DNA of 64,000 bases from DATAEE01 sp036258175 (GTDB lineage Bacteria > Acidobacteriota > Vicinamibacteria > Vicinamibacterales > 2-12-FULL-66-21). Under the pieces are notes generated by a model, which worked only from the letters and a program-made list of their open reading frames with translations, did not search any database and had not been told where the DNA came from. A program made the position numbers and the translations under genes. The stretch covers positions 82,160 through 146,159 of the forward strand of contig DATAEE010000300.1 of NCBI GenBank assembly GCA_036258175.1, in the 5' to 3' direction. Each line of letters starts with the position of its first letter. The stretch's first letter is position 1. This document shows positions 16,532 to 22,862 of the stretch, piece by piece.

Positions 16532-17380
16532 TCAGTTCTCAGCCCTGCTGCCGGCCGTTGCAAATAGGAGGGTGTTCTGAATTTCTACGAACGCGCTGCC
16601 GGCCTTGGTGGCCTGCTCCGCGTAGCGCGTGACCAGCTTCTGGAAATCTTCCGCGAGCCGGCGAACGCATCCGTCCGGCGCGTCGTTCATGAGCGCGGCG
16701 ATCGCTTCGCGGCGCGCCGTCCACACCGCGCGCGGCGGCTTGCCGAGGCGCGACACGGTGACCGGGAACAGCTGCACGTCGCTCGGCTCGATGCCCTTTG
16801 CGGCGAAAATCGCCGGCAGGCGCGGGCCGACGACTGGATCGGTCGCATCGCCGCGCGCCTCGGCGAGCGCCGAGAACAGGCGGTTCGCGAGCTCGAACGC
16901 TTCCATGCCCGCGGGAACGGAGCTGTACCAGTAGCGCGCCCGGTTGTCCGGCTCGACGGCGAGCACACGCCCTCCCGGCTTCGTCACGCGCGCCATCTCG
17001 GCGACGGTACCCTCGACGTCGCGGACGTGCTGCAGCACCGCGATGCAGAACGTGCTGTCGAACTTGGCGTCACCGAACGGCAGTTTGCAGCCGTCGCCGG
17101 CGGCGTACCGCGCGCGGATGTTGTGCGCCTTCGCCGCCCCAACGGCTTCGATCACCCGCGAGGGCAGCACGTCGACGCCGAAGAACGAGACCTGCGAAAT
17201 GCGCAGCCGTGAGAGCTGGACCTCGGGCATCCCCGTGCCGCATCCGACGTCCAGGAGGCGAGACCCGGCCCTCGGCTGCAGCGTGTCCTTCAGGAACGTC
17301 GTGAAGGCTTCGGTCCACCAGTTGTCGCGGAGATGCTTGAGAGTCGGTGATCCCAGCGCGTCGATGTTTCGCGGCGGCAT
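16532..17380 (-). CDS. Class I SAM-dependent methyltransferase, possible lasso tailoring enzyme
   Basis: A 282-residue Methyltransf_11-type enzyme. The SAM fold shows motif I RLLDVGCGTGMPEVQLS (about 41-57), FGVDVLPSRVIEAV, GDGCKLPFGDAKFDSTFCIAVLQHV (about 95-119) and VTKPGGRVLAVEPDN. A C-terminal helical cap (about 160-282) probably binds the substrate. It starts 19 bases after the kinase gene of the lasso cluster, on the same strand, so it may belong to that operon (inference). The substrate cannot be deduced. Confidence 0.75.
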   Translation of the reverse strand: MPPRNIDALGSPTLKHLRDNWWTEAFTTFLKDTLQPRAGSRLLDVGCGTGMPEVQLSRLRISQVSFFGVDVLPSRVIEAVGAAKAHNIRARYAAGDGCKLPFGDAKFDSTFCIAVLQHVRDVEGTVAEMARVTKPGGRVLAVEPDNRARYWYSSVPAGMEAFELANRLFSALAEARGDATDPVVGPRLPAIFAAKGIEPSDVQLFPVTVSRLGKPPRAVWTARREAIAALMNDAPDGCVRRLAEDFQKLVTRYAEQATKAGSAFVEIQNTLLFATAGSRAEN

Positions 17381-17399
17381 ATCCGAGCCCGGTACTCTA

Positions 17400-18296
17400 T
17401 CACGCGAAATGACCGTGATCGTGGAGCACGGCCTGGCAAAGCTCTTCGAGCCGATCGGCGTCGTGCGGAAAAGCCAGGCGGCGGATGGGAACCGCGCCGC
17501 CGCAGGCGATCGCGCGATCGAGCTGGCGCTCCAGCCGGCCGCGATCGCTGCAGTCGAGAACGTAGGAGTTGGCGACGAGCGCCATCAAGGCTTCGCGCGG
17601 CGGGAGCGGATCGATGCGAATCGAGCCGGATGCCGCCGGCTCGAGCACGTAAATGCCGGCGACGCGTACGGGCGTGGTCGCGAACGGGATGGACGAGTCC
17701 GCGGGTCCGATCCGCCGTTTCGCGACGGGCGACGGCGCATCAGGCCAGAGCCTGAGGCCAGAATACGCGCCGACGGCGACGAGCTCGTCGCCGTCGCGGC
17801 GGACCGCGATCGCGTCATCGGCCACGACGCGCGCCCCCCGCGCGGCGAGCGCAGCGGCGATGGTCGACTTCCCTGCTCCACTGCGCGCGATGAAAAGAAA
17901 CGCGCCAGAGCCGAACAGCGCGCCACTCGCGTGCAGAACGAGCTCGCCCCGGTGCGTCATCACGAGCGGCAGGATCAGATCGAGCAACAGATGCCGCAGT
18001 GTGTCGTCAGAAGTGTCTGCTGTCCGAACGACGCGCACGCACCTGCCGGCGTCGTCGATCAGGAAATCGGCCAGCGCGGGAACACGAACGAGGTAGCCGC
18101 CGGCGGGAAGGCGGGCGGCGGCAAGCCACGGATCCTCGTCCGGCACGCGCCACTCGCGGAACCACACGAGATCCGGATCGTCGAACGCCGCGGACCCGCG
18201 CTCGATCTCGATCGACGCCGGTTCCCCGTCCGCCGTCGGAAGCTCGGGCAACGGCCAGTCGCTGGCTACGACGAAGTCGAAGATTCTGTACCGCAC
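17400..18296 (-). CDS. HPr kinase-like protein in lasso cluster
   Basis: A 298-residue protein whose C-terminal half resembles the P-loop kinase domain of HPr kinase/phosphorylase: Walker A ARSGAGKST (about 136-144), an acidic DD pair in GARVVADDAIAV and the strand AGIYVLEP. The N-terminal half is a family-specific domain seen in HPrK-related proteins of RiPP and exosortase loci. In lasso clusters such as paeninodin the homologous kinase phosphorylates the C-terminal serine of the precursor (known). Here the core ends in Cys-Leu, so another residue such as Ser11, Ser1 or Ser3 would have to be the acceptor, or the role differs. GTG start, four bases after the methyltransferase stop. Confidence 0.8.
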   Translation of the reverse strand: MRYRIFDFVVASDWPLPELPTADGEPASIEIERGSAAFDDPDLVWFREWRVPDEDPWLAAARLPAGGYLVRVPALADFLIDDAGRCVRVVRTADTSDDTLRHLLLDLILPLVMTHRGELVLHASGALFGSGAFLFIARSGAGKSTIAAALAARGARVVADDAIAVRRDGDELVAVGAYSGLRLWPDAPSPVAKRRIGPADSSIPFATTPVRVAGIYVLEPAASGSIRIDPLPPREALMALVANSYVLDCSDRGRLERQLDRAIACGGAVPIRRLAFPHDADRLEELCQAVLHDHGHFA

Positions 18297-18300
18297 GGGA

Positions 18301-19434
18301 TCAGCGCGTGTAGCGGGTCACGACTTCGGTGACAAAGACCGCCGCCTCGGCAGGCGTGGCAAACAGATCACGATGGCGCTCGTACAGCACGCGCTCGATC
18401 TCCGCCAGCGGACGAGAGCCGTCGCAGAGCTCGAGGACGGTCAGCCGTGCGCGTCCGCGCGGCGTCAACGCGGGGATATATCCGGCCCGCTGCCGCGCGA
18501 GATCGCCGCGGCTCAACAGCATGCCGCCGAGCGTCGAACGGTCGAAGCACGCGAGCGTACGTCCTGCCCGCGTCACCTCGCCGCGCCAGGAGACGATGAC
18601 CGCTGCAGGAAGAATTCGCATCCGTACCGTCAGGGTGTCGCCGGGTTCGACCGCAACCGGAGCAATCGGAAAATAGACGTTGCGCCGGTCGATCCGATCC
18701 GGCGACAAGGGCGAGTTCGTAAGCGTCACGCCCGGGGCCAGCTCCGCCGCGAACCAGCCTCCGATGCCGTCGAGCACACCCCGGTTCTTGATCACCGTCG
18801 ACACATTCAGGTCGAGCGGCTCTCCCGTGATGCCCGGAACGTCCACTCTCGCCGCGACAACGGGCTCGCCGAGGCATTGATCCGCGTCGAACTTCGTGGG
18901 GTACCCGGTGCTGGCGGCCCAAGCGTGCGCCGGCGACATGTCGAAGCCCGCCGGACGCTGGCACCAGAACCGCACCGCGGCCTCCAGCTCCGGATCGGCC
19001 ACCGGCGCGATCTGCAGGTCTACGCGTGCCGGGATCATCGCACCGCCCGGTTTCAGGAATCGGCGACGCGCATCGGTCACGAAATCAAAGAGCCCCGCTT
19101 CGAACCCGAAGTGGCCGATCTGATCGCAGACGAGGACGTCGACCTTTTCCGGCAGTTCGACTTCGTTGGACTCCGCTTGCACGAAATGCATGCGATCTGC
19201 GAAACCGTTGCGTGCGGCGACCGCGCGCGCCAGCTCGATCATCCCGCTGGTTTCGATAGAGTACACGCGTCCGGCGCCCGCCTCGCAGGCGAGCAACCCG
19301 AGAATGCCGCTGCCGCTGCCGACGTCCGCGACGACGGCGCCGGGAAAGACGACCTGCCGGATCGCACGCCGGAACGCGTCGATCCGCGGGCGATCGGCCA
19401 GATACAATCGGTGTTCGTCGACGACTAGAGACAT
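18301..19434 (-). CDS. PRMT-fold methyltransferase with C-terminal PqqD/RRE-like domain
   Basis: A 377-residue fusion. Residues 1-~310 have the protein arginine methyltransferase architecture: motif I VVADVGSGSGILGLLA (34-49), the acidic YSIETSGM, and the segment VDVLVCDQIGHFGFEAG where PRMTs carry the double-E loop. Here the first acid is Asp104 preceded by Cys, and the second is Glu112. A beta-barrel region follows. Residues ~315-377 (VLELCDGSRPLAEIERVL and AVFVTEVV) look like the helical half of a PqqD-type RiPP recognition element. Its ATG lies inside the last codons of the lasso precursor gene (10-base overlap), so translation is tightly coupled. The predicted core has no arginine, so the acceptor is unknown. 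This fusion is the most novel part of the cluster. Confidence 0.8.
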   Translation of the reverse strand: MSLVVDEHRLYLADRPRIDAFRRAIRQVVFPGAVVADVGSGSGILGLLACEAGAGRVYSIETSGMIELARAVAARNGFADRMHFVQAESNEVELPEKVDVLVCDQIGHFGFEAGLFDFVTDARRRFLKPGGAMIPARVDLQIAPVADPELEAAVRFWCQRPAGFDMSPAHAWAASTGYPTKFDADQCLGEPVVAARVDVPGITGEPLDLNVSTVIKNRGVLDGIGGWFAAELAPGVTLTNSPLSPDRIDRRNVYFPIAPVAVEPGDTLTVRMRILPAAVIVSWRGEVTRAGRTLACFDRSTLGGMLLSRGDLARQRAGYIPALTPRGRARLTVLELCDGSRPLAEIERVLYERHRDLFATPAEAAVFVTEVVTRYTR

Positions 19435-19595
19435 CCCATCATGCTCATGCCGTCGAACCCGAACATGCTTCCGCTCTGCGTGAGTTTGGCCACTGAACCG
19501 TACTCGATCAGTTCCGGCGCACGATAGGGCCGCCGATCCGCAGTCGGCACATCGTCCGACCTGTCATCCTCACGCGGCTCGTCCGGTTTCGCCAT
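19425..19595 (-). CDS. Lasso peptide precursor
   Basis: A 56-residue peptide starting MAKPDEPRED. The leader matches the lasso recognition pattern YxxPxLxxxGxxxxxTx exactly: Tyr24, Pro27, Leu29, Gly33, Thr39, with Thr at the usual penultimate leader position. Cleavage after Gln40 gives the core SGSMFGFDGMSMMGCL. Asp48 is core position 8, right for an isopeptide bond to the alpha-amine of Ser1 (eight-residue ring) with an eight-residue tail. A second reading, starting at Gly42, would give a seven-residue ring. The core is Met-rich (4 of 16) and carries Cys15. The gene overlaps the cyclase 3' end by 26 bases and the methyltransferase start by 10, and it lies after the cyclase rather than before it. 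Confidence 0.88.
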   Translation of the reverse strand: MAKPDEPREDDRSDDVPTADRRPYRAPELIEYGSVAKLTQSGSMFGFDGMSMMGCL

Positions 19596-21471
19596 CGCGC
19601 CCCTCCATGATCGATCGTGCCCAGATCTCCATTCCAGCGATTGCCCACAAAGACCACGCGTCGTCACTGAACCTGATCCAGCCGCCGCCGACGCACCTAC
19701 GCATCCTGCGGTAGAGGGCGACGACTTCAGCGTTGTCGACCCATCCCATGCGCGCCAGCTCGAGATTCCGGAAAAACGTCTCGCCATCGAGCGCATCGAA
19801 CGCATCGAGGAAAAGAGTCCCGAAATCCGTCTTGGTCTTCCGCCGGCGAACCGATTCAGGGAGCAGGCCCGTCAGAGCGCGCCGGAGAACGTACTTCGTC
19901 TCGCCGCGCTGCCATCGCTGCTCGTCCGGCAGCGCTGTCAGGAATTCGACCAGCCGGCGATCCAGGAAAGGGTAGCGGTCCTCGATGCCATTTTCAGCCG
20001 ACGCCCGCTCCCCCGCTTCGTTGATCAGCGCATCGAGACCCGACCGATAGCGTTGCAGCGTATCGTACCGGGCGACTGACGGTAGACGATCGGGTGCCGG
20101 ATGGCGTCGAAGCCGATCGTTCAGGGCCGTGCGCCGTGCGAACGCTGGTGAAATCCACGCGGGGACGCCGCTCGAGTGCCAGCGGCGCGCGAATCGCCGT
20201 GCAGCGCGCCTGGCGCGCGCGGGCAAGATCGGCCAGATGCCGCCTCGAAGGAACATCGCCGACCGCCAGCTCATGCCGTCCGATCGCGCGACGTCGGCGT
20301 ACCGGCGGAGTGCCGCGACGAAACGACCGCGGCGGAGCAAGTCGGCGTAGTGGAAGACACTGCCGCCCAAGCCGAGATCGCCTGCTTCACCCGACAACGC
20401 GACTCGCACGCCTCGCTCGACCAGCGCGCGTCGAAGGCCCACGAAGGCGGCTGCGTTCGGAAACTCGGGAAAGTCGTCGTGGCGGACAGCGGATTGGTGC
20501 CACGCGCCGACATCAAAGGGCCGCGCCTCGACGCGGATCCATGGCACGCGGGCGGCGCGCACGACATCAGTAATGTACGGCGTCTCATCCATCTCAGGGT
20601 GGGATGGAAAGACAAGCGAACCCGCCTGGAGAGGCGCGACGCTGGCACGGCGCGCCAGGTCAGCAGCCATGACGACGATGGAAGAGGAATCGAGCCCGCC
20701 GCTCAAGTGAGACGCGATGGGTCCGTTGCTCCGCAGACGACACTTGACGGCTTCCTCGAAAACTTCGCGGAAACGGTCGGCATACTCGTCGTCCCGCCGG
20801 TAGCGAATCTCGCGAGCGAGATCGACGTCCCAGTGACGAAACACCCGAATGCCGTCCCGGTCGACGAGGAGGGCATGCGCCGGCGGCAGCCGGCGAACGC
20901 CGCGATGGAGCGTCGCGTGATCCGATCGCACACTCAGCGAGAGCAGCTCCGCGGCGAACTCCTCGTCGGGCGTACGGTCTACGGCGGGATGCGCGAGGAC
21001 CTGGCGAAGCTCAGACCCCCAGACAAAAACATCGCGGGACGCCGCGTAGTAGAACGGCCGCACGCCAAACGGATCGCGGGCGCAGAACAGGGATCGCTGG
21101 AGCGGATCCCATAAGGCGAAAGCGAAGTCGCCGACGAGACGCGAGAGACAACGCTCGCCCCACGCTTCCCAAGCAGAGAGGACGAGCGCCGCATCGGACG
21201 TGCCCGACGCATCGCCGACGCGCACACCGTCGTATTCGTCGATGCGGCCGTCGAACACCAGGAGCCGGCCCGGCCCGTCCTCGAGCGGCTGCGTCTCACA
21301 GGCCGCTTCAATTGTCGTCGTCATGCGCTGATGCGCCATCGCGACCGGACCAGCGACGCGCAGGAAGGTTCCGTCCGGGCCGCGATGTGGCGCGGCCGCC
21401 AGGAGAGGGTCGAGCGCTGAAGCGGTCGCCGGGCGCCCATCTCGGTGCAGCACGCCCACACAGCCGCTCAT
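19570..21471 (-). CDS. Lasso cyclase (asparagine synthetase B-like, protein C)
   Basis: A 633-residue AsnB homologue. The N-terminal Ntn-type domain starts MSGCVGVLHRDG, so the Cys2 nucleophile of genuine glutamine-hydrolysing asparagine synthetases (MCG) is absent. This is typical of lasso cyclases. RDPFGVRPFYYA and other AsnB landmarks follow. The synthetase domain has the PPi loop HLSGGLDSSS near residue 255, ALSGEAGDLGLGGS, and RYPFLDRRLVEFLTALP. Lasso cyclases adenylate the ring Asp/Glu side chain and let the N-terminal amine attack it. The adjacent precursor, B1 and B2 genes make this role far likelier than asparagine synthesis. It follows B2 by 40 bases. Confidence 0.9.
   Translation of the reverse strand: MSGCVGVLHRDGRPATASALDPLLAAAPHRGPDGTFLRVAGPVAMAHQRMTTTIEAACETQPLEDGPGRLLVFDGRIDEYDGVRVGDASGTSDAALVLSAWEAWGERCLSRLVGDFAFALWDPLQRSLFCARDPFGVRPFYYAASRDVFVWGSELRQVLAHPAVDRTPDEEFAAELLSLSVRSDHATLHRGVRRLPPAHALLVDRDGIRVFRHWDVDLAREIRYRRDDEYADRFREVFEEAVKCRLRSNGPIASHLSGGLDSSSIVVMAADLARRASVAPLQAGSLVFPSHPEMDETPYITDVVRAARVPWIRVEARPFDVGAWHQSAVRHDDFPEFPNAAAFVGLRRALVERGVRVALSGEAGDLGLGGSVFHYADLLRRGRFVAALRRYADVARSDGMSWRSAMFLRGGIWPILPARARRAARRFARRWHSSGVPAWISPAFARRTALNDRLRRHPAPDRLPSVARYDTLQRYRSGLDALINEAGERASAENGIEDRYPFLDRRLVEFLTALPDEQRWQRGETKYVLRRALTGLLPESVRRRKTKTDFGTLFLDAFDALDGETFFRNLELARMGWVDNAEVVALYRRMRRCVGGGWIRFSDDAWSLWAIAGMEIWARSIMEGRDGETGRAA
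19600..19606 (-). promoter_or_regulatory. Strong Shine-Dalgarno of lasso precursor
   Basis: GGAGGGG on the reverse strand places a perfect GGAGG core six bases before the ATG of the precursor. It lies inside the cyclase coding region. It supports this start rather than upstream in-frame ATGs, and would allow the small peptide to be made in excess of the cyclase. Confidence 0.65.
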
Positions 21472-21511
21472 GGGCGCCCATGTTACACGACGCGTCAGCG
21501 CACGGTGCTGC

Positions 21512-21931
21512 TCACCCTTCGACTCGCATCGCTCGCTCGGGGTAAACGAGCAGCGGTGCGTACTCGCCTGTTCGGGCCCCGCCTAGGAGTACTCCGCTTT
21601 CGTCGGACACCCAGGCGTGCGCGGCGATCCCTGAGCCCGTCCGCCGGACGCCGACGCGCAGCTCGTGAGGGATACCGCGTGAGGCAAGTACGCTCGCGAG
21701 TGCCAATGCCCGCGGCATGCACGACGCATGGAGGATCCGGCCGGCCGCATCGACGAGTGCGCCAATTCGCTGCGCACTCACAGCACTTCCGCGTCTGGAC
21801 CGTGATCGGACGCGCCCGACGACGGTGCGAAACGGGAGGAGCTTCAGCCCGAGACCGAAAGCGGCAATGAGGAGGAGCGCTTCAATGACGACCCGGCGCT
21901 CGGCGCCGGACAGCGCAAGCCACTTACGCAA
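21512..21931 (-). CDS. Lasso leader peptidase (transglutaminase-like, protein B2)
   Basis: A 139-residue transglutaminase-superfamily cysteine protease of the McjB C-terminal type. After a basic N-terminus and one hydrophobic helix (about 16-33), the catalytic Cys71 lies in LHASCMPRALALA and the His105 in IAAHAWVSDE. The third acid is not at its most common spacing after the His; Asp110 or Glu111 may serve. The enzyme removes the leader of the lasso precursor once B1 has delivered it. It overlaps the B1 gene by eight bases, so the split B1/B2 pair is translationally coupled. Confidence 0.85.
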   Translation of the reverse strand: MRKWLALSGAERRVVIEALLLIAAFGLGLKLLPFRTVVGRVRSRSRRGSAVSAQRIGALVDAAGRILHASCMPRALALASVLASRGIPHELRVGVRRTGSGIAAHAWVSDESGVLLGGARTGEYAPLLVYPERAMRVEG

Positions 21932-22199
21932 CCTGAATCAGTCCTTTTTCCTGCAATGCGACGACCAGCGCGACCAGGTCGCGTTCCGCGGTGGTCGAGG
22001 GCACATCGAACTCACCGACTATGGCGTCGCGCACCGCATCGAGCTGGCCATGCTGTTCCATCAGGCGCCACATCCGCGTGCCTACTTCGTTCAGTCCGAA
22101 ATAGATGCCCGTATCGAGGTTGAGGAGGACGGCTTCCCCGTCCAGCTCGCGGAACACGGCGGCGTCGGAAACGACGACGCGGCTCAAGATCGTGACCAT
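21924..22199 (-). CDS. Lasso RiPP recognition element (PqqD-like, protein B1)
   Basis: A 91-residue standalone PqqD-family protein. Visible features are LSRVVVSDAAVFRELDGEAVLLNLDTGIYFGLNEVGTRMW (edge strands and wing, about 5-44), followed by the helical half MEQHGQLDAVRDAIVGEF and RDLVALVVALQEKGLI. It binds the leader through Tyr and Pro of the YxxP motif and presents the precursor to B2 (known for the family). It is the first gene of the leftward lasso operon. The LNLDTGIYFGLNEVG pattern is characteristic of lasso-associated PqqD proteins. Confidence 0.9.
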   Translation of the reverse strand: MVTILSRVVVSDAAVFRELDGEAVLLNLDTGIYFGLNEVGTRMWRLMEQHGQLDAVRDAIVGEFDVPSTTAERDLVALVVALQEKGLIQVA

Positions 22200-22346
22200 C
22201 TGCGGGCCAGTCTACCCTGCAATTCTGGCGACTGCTGTGCGGTTCTGGCACACCAGCCTTTTTCCTTGGTCGATGGCACGAAGTCGGTTACGATTGAGCT
22301 ATCCGCACGACAGACAACCATCGTCTTTTCTGATAGATAGGGCGAT
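22200..22346. other. Divergent intergenic region between lasso and wzc operons
   Basis: This 147-base gap must hold the promoters of the leftward lasso operon and the rightward wzc operon. Two TGGCAC hexamers (near 22246 and 22275) resemble sigma-54 -24 boxes, but neither has a TTGC element at the required distance. No convincing -35/-10 pair, riboswitch or terminator was found. Confidence 0.4.
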
Positions 22347-22862
22347 ATGACGACTCGACGGCTGGCCGCGGCGCTTTTCGTGTCGGCGCTCGTCTGCCTG
22401 CCCGCCGCGGAAAAATTCGTGGCGGCGCAGCCGGCAGACGGTGTGCCGGGACGGCGGCCCGTTCCCGACGCACCGGTACGGGCGACGGCAACGATCGTGG
22501 GCTACATCTGGAGCGCGGACAGCTCTCCCATTCCGAGCGCGATGCTGCGGCTTCGAGACGCGGTGTCTGGCGACGTGGCGGTGACGGCGTACTCGAACGA
22601 GAGCGGCCGGTTCACGTTTGCCGACGTCGACGAGAGCACTTACGTCGTCGAGTACGTCGATGCAAACGGCAGCGTGCTCGCGGTTGGCAATCCCTTCGCG
22701 GTCGCGGCCGGAGAAACGGTGTCGACGTTCCTCCGGCTCGGCTCGCGCCGCCCCTTCGGCGGCTTTTTCACGACCGCCGCGGCGGCCGTCGTGGCGTCGG
22801 CGGCGAGCATCGGGGTGACGGCCGTCGTTCCCACCGGTCGGCCGGTGTCACCGAATCGATAG
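22347..22862 (+). CDS. Secreted carboxypeptidase-regulatory-like domain protein
   Basis: A 171-residue protein with a signal peptide (about 1-28, cleavage near VAAQPADG). One transthyretin-like/CarboxypepD_reg domain follows (about 48-125: ATIVGYIWSADSSPIPSAML, YSNESGRFTFADVDESTYVVEYVD), then a hydrophobic Ala/Val-rich C-terminal segment (about 137-160) that may anchor it in a membrane. Such domains often act as modular stalks on the cell surface. The stop codon directly abuts the wzc ATG, so it is the first gene of the export operon. Its job in polysaccharide secretion is not known. Confidence 0.75.
   Translation: MTTRRLAAALFVSALVCLPAAEKFVAAQPADGVPGRRPVPDAPVRATATIVGYIWSADSSPIPSAMLRLRDAVSGDVAVTAYSNESGRFTFADVDESTYVVEYVDANGSVLAVGNPFAVAAGETVSTFLRLGSRRPFGGFFTTAAAAVVASAASIGVTAVVPTGRPVSPNR

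Noticed and set aside
19570..21471. Asparagine synthetase for amino-acid biosynthesis
   Set aside because: The catalytic Cys2 is missing and the gene is locked between lasso B2 and a precursor with an exact lasso leader.
22246..22290. Sigma-54 promoters at TGGCAC words upstream of wzc
   Set aside because: No TTGC-like -12 element at five bases downstream of either word.
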